The position numbers and the translations under genes were made by a program. DNA of 64,000 bases from Candidatus Schekmanbacteria bacterium (lineage in GTDB: Bacteria; Schekmanbacteria; GWA2-38-11; J061), in contig JACRJM010000003.1 in assembly GCA_016219965.1 (NCBI GenBank), positions 504,299 through 568,298 of the forward strand, written 5' to 3'. Shown here in pieces: positions 25,162 through 34,365 of this stretch (positions are counted from its first letter, which is position 1; every line of letters starts with the position of its first letter). Below the pieces are notes generated by a model, which made no database searches, had not been told where the DNA came from, and worked only from the letters and a program-made list of their open reading frames with translations.

Positions 25162-25835
25162 TCTTCATCATTTTGCACCTTTTTGGGGCGGCCCGGTGGA
25201 CGGAAGGTTAGAGTACGTTTTAATACTTTTTCCAACCCAGAAATAAAAGTTAAATCCCCACAGGGTAAACCTTTTTGGGTGTTCAGTTTCAAAATATCTG
25301 TATCTTCCTGTTTATCAGATTCGCGTAACCATTCAGACCAGTTTTCTATTATTCCAGATGGAGGGAAATCAGATGACATAACATTGTCTTTCTTTATTCC
25401 GCAATGACTCGCAGCGCTTGACCATTTATAATCCTCCGCAAGTTTTGTAATATGGGAACGAACTGGATTGCGCTCTACATAACGTACTGCTGCCCATAGA
25501 TAACTTTCATCAAGAGCAGACGAAAAAAATCTACCTTGCCATAAATGACCTGACCATCCTTTTCTCTTGTTAATGTATTGTGCATAGCGCATATGCAAAG
25601 GGTGCAATACATTCTCCAATGAATTTCTGTTCATGGGAACGACTACCAGATGGACATGGTTAGTCATCAGGCAGTATGCCCATATCTTTAATCCGTATTT
25701 TTCTGAGTATTCCCGGAGCCACTCCAAATATCTCTTGCGGCATTCATCAGTAAAAAAAACATCTTCCCTTCTATTCCCTCGTTGCGTTACATGATAGGGA
25801 ACTCCTTCAAATACAGCTCGTGAAATCCTTGGCAT
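25158..25835 (-). CDS. REP-associated tyrosine transposase (RAYT), second copy
   Basis: A 225-residue HUH transposase homologous along its length to the RAYT at 3974-4642, but diverged. It has MPRISRAVFEGVPYHVTQRGN, the HUH motif in MTNHVHLVVV, SGHLWQGRF and the Tyr region AAVRYVERNPVRSHI, followed by DYKWSSAASH. The upstream stretch TTGTCAATAAAAA also occurs before RAYT1, so the two share a promoter-side layout. It ends in PPGRPKK, a basic tail also seen in RAYT1 (HGRPRKK). It is bracketed by the REP-b repeats. Confidence 0.9.
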   Translation of the reverse strand: MPRISRAVFEGVPYHVTQRGNRREDVFFTDECRKRYLEWLREYSEKYGLKIWAYCLMTNHVHLVVVPMNRNSLENVLHPLHMRYAQYINKRKGWSGHLWQGRFFSSALDESYLWAAVRYVERNPVRSHITKLAEDYKWSSAASHCGIKKDNVMSSDFPPSGIIENWSEWLRESDKQEDTDILKLNTQKGLPCGDLTFISGLEKVLKRTLTFRPPGRPKKVQNDED

Positions 25836-25894
25836 ATGAATTATTTATATTCCCACTAAGCAAGAATTGTCAATAAAAAGCAAATATTATCAAC

Positions 25895-25917
25895 AAAAAG
25901 GGTTGCGTCCCCTTTTT
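25895..25917 (+). repeat. REP-b right copy
   Basis: AAAAAGGGTTGCGTCCCC followed by TTTTT, the inverted partner of 25138-25159. Confidence 0.85.
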
Positions 25918-26035
25918 GTCGATGCTGCCTTCTTTTTATTGTCTTACGGAAATACTTAGTATTGTTTTCATATAAGGAAAAAGTTATATGAATAATTAAT
26001 ATTGATACAAAAGAAGGGAGTGTTATAAGCGCTTT

Positions 26036-27004
26036 ATGTCTGTTAATGACGGGGGAAAAGGCGTCATTTTTAAACTTGGAACAGCTTCGAAGGCGAGAAA
26101 TTATCTTATCATAATTTCATCTCTGCTTTTTCTGGTTACCTGTGTTTCTCTTTACACCAATTTGAGGAAAGCCGGAGCAGAGTACGAAGCGCTGGCAACT
26201 ATGACAGGACGCACATTTTTCAAGTCTATTGTGGCAATGAGGCAATGGAATTCTGACCATGGAGGGGTCTATGTCGTGATTGATGAGAAGGCACAGCCTA
26301 ACCCCTACCTTGAAGACCCGCTTAGAGATATTACGACTGTGGATGGAATGAAACTCACCAAGGTAAATCCGGCATATATGACAAGGTTCATTTCCCAATA
26401 TCTTGAAAAAAACGAGGGGATAGAGCTTCATATTACCAGCTTGAAGCCACTCAACCCTTCAAACAAAGCAGATTTCTGGGAAGAAGAAGCTTTGAGAAAA
26501 TTTGAAAAGGGAAATAGCGAAGAATCAGGAAAAGTGCTTTATGAGGGGACAGAGTTTTTCCGCTACATGGCACCGCTTGTAACAAAAGAATCATGTTTAC
26601 AATGCCATGCAAAGCAAGGGTATAAAATTGGGGAAGTCAGGGGAGGGATAAGCGTTTCCTTTCCATATTCTCCCTATAAAAATGCGATTACCCTTCGTGA
26701 TAAAAAAATTGTTATTAACCACACTTTGTTCTTTTTTATAGCTTTGATAATAATCTGGATTTTAGGCAGAAGGCTGGTAAATAACATCTCTCAACTTCAG
26801 GAAAGCCTTGTGCGTATAAACAAGCTTGAGGGGATTCTGCCAATATGTTCTTCCTGCAAGAAAATCCGCGATAATAAAGGCGAATGGAACCAGCTTGAAA
26901 TATACATAAAAGATCATTCAGAAGCTGAATTCAGCCACGGGATTTGTCCTCAATGCGCAGAAAAACTCTATCCTGATTACTACAAACCTAAAAAAAATCA
27001 GTAA
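26036..27004 (+). CDS. c-heme Tll0287-like (DUF3365) membrane sensor with Cys4 C-terminal domain
   Basis: A 322-residue membrane protein. A membrane helix (LIIISSLLFLVTCVSLYTNL, about 23-42) precedes a Tll0287-type periplasmic sensor domain with the c-type heme motif CLQCH near 194. A second helix (HTLFFFIALIIIWILG) lies near 230. The cytoplasmic end is a short linker plus the Cys4 domain ILPICSSCKKIRD...SHGICPQCAEKLYP. There is no kinase, cyclase or DNA-binding domain, so output must pass through the Cys4 tail or a partner. Two more genes just downstream carry the same tail. It probably senses redox state or a small ligand (family knowledge). Confidence 0.82.
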   Translation: MSVNDGGKGVIFKLGTASKARNYLIIISSLLFLVTCVSLYTNLRKAGAEYEALATMTGRTFFKSIVAMRQWNSDHGGVYVVIDEKAQPNPYLEDPLRDITTVDGMKLTKVNPAYMTRFISQYLEKNEGIELHITSLKPLNPSNKADFWEEEALRKFEKGNSEESGKVLYEGTEFFRYMAPLVTKESCLQCHAKQGYKIGEVRGGISVSFPYSPYKNAITLRDKKIVINHTLFFFIALIIIWILGRRLVNNISQLQESLVRINKLEGILPICSSCKKIRDNKGEWNQLEIYIKDHSEAEFSHGICPQCAEKLYPDYYKPKKNQ

Positions 27005-27089
27005 TTGTTCTAAAATTTTATTTCTGTAAAATCATTTGTAGGTTTATAATCTTATTTATAGTTTTTTATTGGTTAACCGGGAACAAGAC

Positions 27090-28208
27090 ATGAAGACTTA
27101 CGATACAATGACAAGAGAAGAACTTGAGGATTTACTGAAATTCTATAAGGATCTCTACGATTTTTCACCATTAAGCTATGCCAGCCTTGATGAGAATGGA
27201 TATATTAAAGAGATTAACTGGGTTGGTTCTGCGATGCTCGGAATTGACAGGGAACATCTTAACGAACATCCTTTTTCCCAGCATATATGTGAAAGTGACA
27301 ACGAGAAATTTAATGATGCGCTGGAAGAATGCTTCAGAAAAGGAGAAAAAATTACGGTTGAAATCGAACTCCCCATAAAAGGAGGGGAATCAATCAATGC
27401 CCAGATTCTCATGGTGCCGGTTCAGGATATTGATGGAAAGACTCTCTGCAGGACAGCAATTACAGATATCACCGAGCGCAAAATAGCAGAAGCTCACAAC
27501 GCCAAGAGGTTAAAACTTGCCCATTTGGGTGCTGAGATCGGGGTTGCGCTGAATCATGGGTCTTCTCTTCAGAAAATGCTGCAAAAGTGTACGGAAACGA
27601 TAGTCTATTACCTTGAAGCAGCGTTCGCGCGTATCTGGACATTTAATGAAGACGAAAACATGCTCGAATTGCAGGCAAGCGCCGGAATGTACACGCATAT
27701 AGATGGAGAGCACAGCAGAATACCTGTAAACAGCAGATATAAACTCGGATTTATAGCGCTTTCCCGCGAACCGCATCTAACTAACAATGTGATCGGGGAT
27801 CCGCAGATCAAAGATCAGGAATGGGCAAAAATAGAAGGTATGGTCGCATTTGCAGGTTATCCTCTAATAGTTGATAATTCCCTTGTAGGCGTTATGGCGA
27901 TGTTTTCCCGCAGACCTTTTGAGGATTTTGCCCTTAAGGCACTTGGCTCTATTGCGAACAACGTAGCCCTCGGGATTAAGAGAAAGCAGGCTGATGAAGA
28001 GTTGAAAAAAGTCTTTATTGAACTAAGTGATTCACTCCAGCATTTAAACACATTGAGCGGTATGCTTCCTGTATGTCAGTCCTGTAAAAAAATACGCGAT
28101 CAAAATGGAAAATGGAATGAACTTGAAACATACGTGAAAGAAAAAATGAAATCAGATCTTGCTCCTGTTCTTTGTCCTGAATGTGAAAAAAACTGGCAAT
28201 CTGATTAA
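27090..28208 (+). CDS. PAS-GAF sensor protein with Cys4 C-terminal domain
   Basis: About 372 soluble residues. An N-terminal PAS domain (DLYDFSPLSYASLDENGYIKEINW to ITDITERK) is followed by a GAF domain (about 150-310, with ARIWTFNEDENMLELQASAGMYTHIDG). The C-terminus has the Cys4 motif LPVCQSCKKIRDQNGKWNELETYV...LCPECEKNW; the HSEAEFSHG segment of its relatives is replaced here. The start ATG 27090 is preferred to a TTG 21 bases upstream. It has no catalytic output domain. It is the second of three Cys4-tailed sensors in this 5-kb stretch. Confidence 0.82.
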   Translation: MKTYDTMTREELEDLLKFYKDLYDFSPLSYASLDENGYIKEINWVGSAMLGIDREHLNEHPFSQHICESDNEKFNDALEECFRKGEKITVEIELPIKGGESINAQILMVPVQDIDGKTLCRTAITDITERKIAEAHNAKRLKLAHLGAEIGVALNHGSSLQKMLQKCTETIVYYLEAAFARIWTFNEDENMLELQASAGMYTHIDGEHSRIPVNSRYKLGFIALSREPHLTNNVIGDPQIKDQEWAKIEGMVAFAGYPLIVDNSLVGVMAMFSRRPFEDFALKALGSIANNVALGIKRKQADEELKKVFIELSDSLQHLNTLSGMLPVCQSCKKIRDQNGKWNELETYVKEKMKSDLAPVLCPECEKNWQSD

Positions 28209-28309
28209 TTTTAAGAGCTGATTAAAAGTGTTATAATTTTAATGTACTCCTTATCCAGAGTGCTATAGTTAAACTCGGTTTCTCGTATTTGATGAAATGA
28301 TTGGATAAA

Positions 28310-30067
28310 ATGGAAAAAGAGAAAGACGCGGCGGAATATCGAAGAAGTGAAAATAATATACCTCTCCGTATCATTATCATTTTCTTGATTTTTGCTCTAT
28401 GTGTCATTTCAGGCGGCTATATTTATTACAGCGCACAGAAAGCGAATGTCGTAAGAGAAAAACATAATGAGCTTACCGCGATTGCTGATTTAAAAACAAA
28501 ACAAATAGTGAACTGGCGGAATGAAAGGATTGCTGATGCCAAAGTTACCTTAAGAAGTCCTCTGATTTACAACCAAATTATAGAGTTTTTGCGAAATCAA
28601 AAAGAAGGTGAAACAAAAGAAAATATCCTCTCATGGATAGCTTCTTTTAAAGAAGCCTACAATTACAAGAATATATATTTGCTTGATTTAAAAGGGAACA
28701 TAGTTCTTCCGGAGAATAGTAAAAAAACAATTGGGAAAGACGACCGTGAAAAGGCTGAAAAAGCTCTAAAAACAAGAGAGATATTTTTTTCTGACATTCA
28801 AAGGGACAATGTTTCAAATGCCATCCATTTGGATTTGATTATACCGGTAATAAACCATCCTGAAAAGAATGGAGCAGTCGAAGGTTTTATTCTGCTTGAG
28901 ATTGCCCCTTATGATTTCTTATATCCTTTGATCCAGCAATGGCCAACGCCAAGCAAAACCGCTGAGACTCTCCTGGTTCGGCGTGAAGGGGATGAAGTCC
29001 TTTATCTCAATGAACTGCGTCACAGGAAGAATACGGCAATGACTCTGAGGTTTTCTCTTTCATTGAAAAATTTACCTGCAGCAAGAGCAGTGCTCGGTAA
29101 AGAAGGAGTTTATGAAGGGGTTGATTACCGCGGAAAACCGGTAGTTGCTGCAACACACTCCGTACCGGGCACGCCATGGTTTATTGTTTCTAAGGAGGAT
29201 AGTTCTGAAGTATATGCATCAATGCAAAGGCTTTTCTGGTTTGCTGCAATTGTTGTCATAGTTTTAATTATCGCTGCTGGTTCGGGAGTTGGTTTAATGT
29301 GGCGTGGGCAGAGACTACAGTATTTCAGGAAACAGTATGAAACTGAGATGGAAAAGTTGAAAATTGAGGAGCGATATTCAGAAGAATTAAAGAAGAGCAA
29401 TGAACAACTAAAAAGGTTTGCCTATATCGCTTCCCATGATCTTCAGGAACCTCTGCGGATGATATCAAGCTATTTGCAATTAATAGAAAGACGTTACAAG
29501 GGAAAGCTTGATAAGGATGCGGATGAGTTTATTGCGTTTGCCGTAAACGGCGCTGATTCATTGCAGAAAATGATTGAAGGACTTCTTGTTTATTCACGCC
29601 TTGATGCACCGGTTTCTTTAAACACTGTTGACTGCGAAGAGGTGCTTCAAAGAGTTATTGCGAATCTCAAACTTGCGATTGAGCAGAGCGGTGCGGAGAT
29701 TACACATAGCCCTCTTCCAGTTATCATGTCAGACCAGTCGCAGCTTGTCCAGTTATTCCAGAACCTTATCAACAATTCCATTAAGTTTAAAAGGGAAGAA
29801 CCTTTAAAGATTCACATCTCAGCCAAAAAAAGCGGAGACGAATGGTTTTTTTCAGTAAAAGATAATGCAGAAGGAATTGACCCGCAGTATAAAGACAAAA
29901 TCTTTCTTCTTTTTCAGCGCCTTCACGGCAGAGAGTATACAGGTGTTGGAATCGGGCTTTCAATATGTAAAAAAATAGTAGAACGGTTCGGAGGAAGGAT
30001 TTGGGTTGAATCGGAAATTGGGGAAGGCTCTATTTTTTATTTTACAATTTTAGACAAAAGGAGTTAG
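28310..30067 (+). CDS. Cache-domain sensor histidine kinase
   Basis: About 585 residues. Two membrane helices (about 17-38 and 308-330) flank an extracytoplasmic double-Cache-like domain ([35 protein letters not shown]). Inside, HisKA has the phospho-accepting His in [19 protein letters not shown], and HATPase has [20 protein letters not shown] and [18 protein letters not shown]. The usual DNGxGI is DNAEGI here, a conservative variant. ATG 28310 or a TTG nine bases earlier could start it. It is four bases upstream of a single-domain response regulator, so the two are a likely cognate pair. Confidence 0.88.
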   Translation: MEKEKDAAEYRRSENNIPLRIIIIFLIFALCVISGGYIYYSAQKANVVREKHNELTAIADLKTKQIVNWRNERIADAKVTLRSPLIYNQIIEFLRNQKEGETKENILSWIASFKEAYNYKNIYLLDLKGNIVLPENSKKTIGKDDREKAEKALKTREIFFSDIQRDNVSNAIHLDLIIPVINHPEKNGAVEGFILLEIAPYDFLYPLIQQWPTPSKTAETLLVRREGDEVLYLNELRHRKNTAMTLRFSLSLKNLPAARAVLGKEGVYEGVDYRGKPVVAATHSVPGTPWFIVSKEDSSEVYASMQRLFWFAAIVVIVLIIAAGSGVGLMWRGQRLQYFRKQYETEMEKLKIEERYSEELKKSNEQLKRFAYIASHDLQEPLRMISSYLQLIERRYKGKLDKDADEFIAFAVNGADSLQKMIEGLLVYSRLDAPVSLNTVDCEEVLQRVIANLKLAIEQSGAEITHSPLPVIMSDQSQLVQLFQNLINNSIKFKREEPLKIHISAKKSGDEWFFSVKDNAEGIDPQYKDKIFLLFQRLHGREYTGVGIGLSICKKIVERFGGRIWVESEIGEGSIFYFTILDKRS

Positions 30068-30071
30068 TATA

Positions 30072-30533
30072 ATGGAAAATGGTAACAATATGATAAAACC
30101 GATTGAAATACTTTTAGTCGAAGACAGTCCGGGTGATGTGCGTCTAACACAGGAATGTCTAAGGGAGGCAAAGGTCAACAATCGCCTCAGTATTGTAGGT
30201 GATGGTGTTGAGGCTATGGCATTCCTTCGAAATGAGGGAAAGTATGTTAATTCCCCGAGACCTGAACTCATACTGCTTGATTTGAACCTGCCAAAAAAGG
30301 ATGGCAGGGAAGTTCTCTCTGAAATAAAGGGTGATGCTAATCTAAAACGCATCCCTGTAGTTGTTCTTACTGTTTCAAAGTCAGAAGAGGATATTCTTAA
30401 AACCTATGATCTCCATGCAAATTGTTACATAACAAAACCTATAGATTTTGCGCAATTTTTAAATGTTGTAAAATGTATAGAGGAATTCTGGCTTACAGTT
30501 GTTAAACTTCCAAAAAATGGGAAACATGAATAA
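30072..30533 (+). CDS. Single-domain response regulator (Rcp1-like)
   Basis: A 153-residue stand-alone receiver domain with acidic pocket [11 protein letters not shown], phospho-acceptor Asp in [13 protein letters not shown], conserved Thr/Ser in [12 protein letters not shown], and Lys in CYITKPIDF. It has no output domain and resembles the Rcp1 class that partners with kinases carrying SHDLQEP. It lies directly behind the Cache kinase and overlaps the next REC gene. Confidence 0.92.
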   Translation: MENGNNMIKPIEILLVEDSPGDVRLTQECLREAKVNNRLSIVGDGVEAMAFLRNEGKYVNSPRPELILLDLNLPKKDGREVLSEIKGDANLKRIPVVVLTVSKSEEDILKTYDLHANCYITKPIDFAQFLNVVKCIEEFWLTVVKLPKNGKHE

Positions 30534-31152
30534 TAGCGTAATAAAGATTTTGCTCATTGAAGATAATCCCGGAGATGTAAGGCTTATAGAGGAAATGTTG
30601 ACGGAGTCAAAGAGTTCTGGTTTTGCTCTTGAATCAACAGATAGGCTTTCGGCGGGTCTTAATCTTCTCGAGAAAAAAAGATTCGATATCGTACTTTTAG
30701 ACCTCGGTCTTCCTGACAGCCAGGGGATATATGCTGTATTAAGGATAATCGAAAGCTTCCCGGCGATGCCTGTGATTGTCCTTACAGGTCTCTCTGACGA
30801 GGTTGTCGGTTTAGAGGCAATTTCAAAAGGCGCACAGGACTATCTTGTAAAAGGTCATATTGAAAGCAATCTGCTTGTTCGTTCTCTCCGCTATTCGCTG
30901 GAACGCAAACGTATAGAAGAAGAAAAGGAAAAACTCATTAAAGACCTAAGGGATGCCCTTGGAAAGATCAAGACCTTAAGCGGCATGCTCCCAATTTGTG
31001 CCTCCTGCAAGAAAATCAGGGATGACAAAGGCTACTGGAATCAGATTGAATCTTATCTCAGGGACCATTCTGAAGCAGAGTTCAGTCATGGTATTTGTCC
31101 TGAATGCGCAGAAAAGTTTTACCCCGACTATTATAAAGGTGAGAAAAAATAA
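30517..31152 (+). CDS. Response regulator with Cys4 C-terminal domain
   Basis: About 211 residues. An N-terminal receiver domain ([15 protein letters not shown], Asp in [12 protein letters not shown], Lys in YLVKGHIES) is linked by a coiled coil ([24 protein letters not shown]) to the Cys4 domain [12 protein letters not shown]...[17 protein letters not shown]. Receiver phosphorylation is therefore the input to the Cys4 module. The start overlaps the previous gene by 17 bases at ATG 30517; ATG 30526 is also possible. It is the third protein with this tail here, and its Cys4 sequence is closest to that of the c-heme sensor. Confidence 0.87.
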   Translation: MGNMNNSVIKILLIEDNPGDVRLIEEMLTESKSSGFALESTDRLSAGLNLLEKKRFDIVLLDLGLPDSQGIYAVLRIIESFPAMPVIVLTGLSDEVVGLEAISKGAQDYLVKGHIESNLLVRSLRYSLERKRIEEEKEKLIKDLRDALGKIKTLSGMLPICASCKKIRDDKGYWNQIESYLRDHSEAEFSHGICPECAEKFYPDYYKGEKK

Positions 31153-31255
31153 ATTTTTCCGCCATTGTAATCAATATTGAAATAAATCAGGAAAAGTTAA
31201 CAACAAAGAGAATCTTAAATATTCCAATCAGGATCTTTATGTAAAAGAAGAAAGC

Positions 31256-33208
31256 ATGAATAAAATTGATGAGAATGTAATAAAGATTCTGATAATAGAA
31301 GATAATCCGGGAGATATCAGGCTTATAGTAGAGATGTTAAAGGAAGCAAATACTTTTCTCTTTGAGATAGAGTCAGCGGACAAGCTTTCGGCAGGGTTTC
31401 AACTTCTTGGGGAAAAAGAATTTGATATCGTGCTTCTCGACCTCGGTCTTCCAGACAGCCAGGGGATGAATACTGTCACAAAAACTGTAGAACAATTTCC
31501 CGCCATTCCTTTAATAGTCCTGACAGGACTTTTCAACGAGGCTTTGGGTTTAGAAGCAATCTCAAAAGGAGCACAGGACTACCTTGTAAAAGGCCATATT
31601 GAAAGCAAACTGCTTGCGCGTTGTATCCGTTATGCCATAGAGCGGAAACGTATAGAAGAATCACAGAAGAAAACAGAAGCATTTGTAAAGAACATATTTG
31701 AAAGCATGGGAGAAGGGCTTGCTGTCATAAATCATGATTTAAATATCCTTACTGCCAATAAGGCTTACGGCGAACAGCTTTATATTCCTGTAAAAGAGAT
31801 TATAGGCAGACATTGTTATGAAGCAACGCATGGCAGGCATTCCCCCTGCTATGAAACCGGAGAAAAATGTGCGGCTATCTCTACCTTCAAAACCGGCATG
31901 GCTCATTCATCTATACACAAACATTTAAGAAGCGATGGGAGCAGCTTTGATGTTGAGACAAATACATATCCTGTAAAAGACGCATCGGGGAAAGTAATCT
32001 CAATCATTGAAAATGTAAAAGATATTTCAGAAAAAATTAAACTTGAAGATGAGCTAAGGCATTCACAGAAAATGGAAGCCATAGGACAGCTTTCCGGGGG
32101 AGTAGCTCATGACTTTAACAATATCCTTACTGCCATTATAGGATATGCGACCATATTGAACGCCAATATTAAAGATAATGATAAAATGAATTATTGCATC
32201 GAGCAGATATTGGCGTCATCCGAAAGAGCAACAAATTTGACCCAGAGCCTTCTTGCATTGAGCAGGAAACAGATTATGACCCCAAAAGTTATTAACCTTA
32301 ATGATATAATCCAGAGAGTTCAAAAATTACTGTTAAGACTGATTGGCGAGAATATAGAGAATAAGTCATTTTTTAAAGATGAAGAGTTATTCATAATCGC
32401 TGATGAAGGACAATTAGAGCAGATATTGATCAACCTTGCAGTGAATGCAAAAGATGCCATGCCCAGAGGTGGATTGCTTACCATAAACACAGAAATGGTG
32501 AAGCTTGACAGAAAATTTATAAATATTCATGGATACGGCAGGATTGGAAGCTATGCCCTTCTATCGGTTTCTGATACAGGCATTGGAATGGATGAAGAAA
32601 CAAAAAAGCGGATTTTTGAACCTTTTTTTACAACCAAAGAGGTTGGCAAAGGAACAGGCCTGGGGCTCTCAATAGTTTACGGAATAGTTAAACAGCATGA
32701 CGGATATATAAATGTTTACAGCGAGCCCGGCAAAGGCACTACTTTCAAAATATACCTTCCATTGATCGAGGCAGAAAAAAAGGAAGAGCAGGAGATTCCT
32801 GTATCTGTTCCGCTTGAAGGAGGGAGCGAAGTAATACTTGTTGGTGAAGATGATCAAAGTGTAAGGAACATTGTCGTAAAGTTACTTGAAGAATTCGGAT
32901 ATAAGGTTATTGAAGCTCAAAATGGCAAAGATGCAGTAGAAAAATTTCTTGAGAATAAGGAAAGCATAAAACTTGTTCTTCTGGACGTAATAATGCCGCA
33001 GAAAAATGGTGTGGAGGCATGCGAAGAAATAAGAGAAGCAGGCTATTATCCTGAATGTATTTTTATGAGCGGGTATAGTTCAGACATAGTTAGGAAGGCA
33101 GGTCTCTTTGATGAAAACATGAGTTTTATTTCAAAGCCTATAAGACCGGATAATCTGTTGAGAACTGTGAGAAGAGCCCTTAACTGTGTTAAGCCCCAAC
33201 AGACCTGA
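31256..33208 (+). CDS. Hybrid histidine kinase REC-PAS-HisKA-HATPase-REC
   Basis: A 650-residue cytoplasmic phosphorelay protein. In order: receiver (about 9-130, [11 protein letters not shown]), PAS (about 142-265), HisKA with the His in [17 protein letters not shown], HATPase ([37 protein letters not shown]), and a second receiver (about 525-645, [13 protein letters not shown]). Its first receiver is very similar to that of the gene just upstream, indicating local duplication. It has no membrane segment. Its 3' end overlaps the convergent kinase gene by 20 bases. Confidence 0.9.
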   Translation: MNKIDENVIKILIIEDNPGDIRLIVEMLKEANTFLFEIESADKLSAGFQLLGEKEFDIVLLDLGLPDSQGMNTVTKTVEQFPAIPLIVLTGLFNEALGLEAISKGAQDYLVKGHIESKLLARCIRYAIERKRIEESQKKTEAFVKNIFESMGEGLAVINHDLNILTANKAYGEQLYIPVKEIIGRHCYEATHGRHSPCYETGEKCAAISTFKTGMAHSSIHKHLRSDGSSFDVETNTYPVKDASGKVISIIENVKDISEKIKLEDELRHSQKMEAIGQLSGGVAHDFNNILTAIIGYATILNANIKDNDKMNYCIEQILASSERATNLTQSLLALSRKQIMTPKVINLNDIIQRVQKLLLRLIGENIENKSFFKDEELFIIADEGQLEQILINLAVNAKDAMPRGGLLTINTEMVKLDRKFINIHGYGRIGSYALLSVSDTGIGMDEETKKRIFEPFFTTKEVGKGTGLGLSIVYGIVKQHDGYINVYSEPGKGTTFKIYLPLIEAEKKEEQEIPVSVPLEGGSEVILVGEDDQSVRNIVVKLLEEFGYKVIEAQNGKDAVEKFLENKESIKLVLLDVIMPQKNGVEACEEIREAGYYPECIFMSGYSSDIVRKAGLFDENMSFISKPIRPDNLLRTVRRALNCVKPQQT

Positions 33209-34331
33209 TAGTAAAATAAAAAATAGAGCCTTTCCCCATCTCTGCTTCAACCCAGATCCTGCCGCCATGACGTTCTGCAATCTTTTTGCATATTGCAAGC
33301 CCTATCCCTGTGCCCGGATATTTGGATGTGCTGTGGAGGCGCTGAAATATCTCGAATATCCGGTCAACATCATCCGGTGCTATTCCTATGCCATTGTCGC
33401 TTACTGAGAATATCCACTCGTTCTCTTTCTGTTCAGCAGAGATGTGAATATGCGGGGAATTATCATTACAAAATTTAATGGCATTGCCAATGAGGTTCTG
33501 GAACAATTGAACAAGCTGGGCCTGGTCTGCTGTAATTGTCGGCAGGCAATCGTATGTTATCAAAGCTCCGCTTTTTTCAATTGTGACCTGAAGATTTGAT
33601 ATTGCCTGTTTGATAATGGATCCTGAATCCACGATTCTTAAATCTGACTCCTTTGAACCTATGCGTGCATAAGCGAGAAGATCGCTTATAAGTGTCTGCA
33701 TTCTTGTTGTTCCGTCTATGACATATTTTATAAGTTCGTTTGCTTTATCATCGAGTTTTTCACCATGAGTGCGCTGTAAACGGCGTATGAAGCTTTCAAT
33801 TACTATTACCGGTTCTTTCAGGTCATGGGCTGCGGCAAAAGCAAATCTTTCCAGTTCAGTATTTGAACGTGCAAGCTCGTTTGCCTTTTGTTCCAGTTCG
33901 TGTTTGGCAGAGTTTAATTCTTTAATAAGGTTTTCCTTTTCTTCTTCTATCTGTTTACGCCCTATGGCATGGCGTATACAGCGCGCAAGAATGCTGCAAT
34001 TCAAATTCCCTTTTACAAGGTAGTCCTGCGCTCCCTTTGAGATGGATTCAACCCCTGCAGCTTCGTCAGATAATCCGGTAAGAACCACAACAGGAATCCT
34101 GGGGAATCTTTCTACAGCTCTTATAATAGTATTCGTCCCCTGGCTGTCGGGAAGGCCGAGGTCTAAAAGCACAATGTCGAATCTTTTTTTTTCAAGAAGT
34201 TTAAGACCTGCTGAAAGCCTGTCTGCTGTTTCCAGTTCAAATTGAAAAGCATTAGACTCCCGTAACATTTCCTGAATAAGCCTCACATCTCCGGCGTTGT
34301 CTTCTATAATAAGAATCTTTAGAGATGACAT
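33189..34331 (-). CDS. Response-regulator/histidine-kinase fusion (REC-HisKA-HATPase)
   Basis: A 380-residue soluble protein. It has an N-terminal receiver (IIEDNAGDVRLIQEM, Asp in [11 protein letters not shown]), a coiled coil (KHELEQKANELARSNTELERF), HisKA with FAAAHDLKEPVIVIESF, and HATPase with NAIKF, DNGIGIAP and GTGIGLAICKKI. The C-terminal 230 residues and their DNA are nearly the same as those of the next minus-strand kinase, so this arose by recent duplication with a swapped input domain. Start ATG at 34331. Confidence 0.9.
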   Translation of the reverse strand: MSSLKILIIEDNAGDVRLIQEMLRESNAFQFELETADRLSAGLKLLEKKRFDIVLLDLGLPDSQGTNTIIRAVERFPRIPVVVLTGLSDEAAGVESISKGAQDYLVKGNLNCSILARCIRHAIGRKQIEEEKENLIKELNSAKHELEQKANELARSNTELERFAFAAAHDLKEPVIVIESFIRRLQRTHGEKLDDKANELIKYVIDGTTRMQTLISDLLAYARIGSKESDLRIVDSGSIIKQAISNLQVTIEKSGALITYDCLPTITADQAQLVQLFQNLIGNAIKFCNDNSPHIHISAEQKENEWIFSVSDNGIGIAPDDVDRIFEIFQRLHSTSKYPGTGIGLAICKKIAERHGGRIWVEAEMGKGSIFYFTIRSVGA

Positions 34332-34365
34332 AATTTTAAGAGGGTAGTCATATTATATAGTGATT

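Larger units (their letters stand above)
25138..25917. mobile_element. RAYT2 element: second REP-associated transposase with its own inverted repeats
   Basis: A 780-bp unit. The left end is AAAAGGGGGACGCAACCCTTTT and the right end (25895-25917) carries AAAAGGGTTGCGTCCCC then TTTTT, so 17 bases match the complement of the left end exactly. A RAYT gene lies between. The layout is the same as RAYT1, but with a different repeat sequence (core GGGTTGCGTCCC against GGGCGCTGTCCC). Confidence 0.85.
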
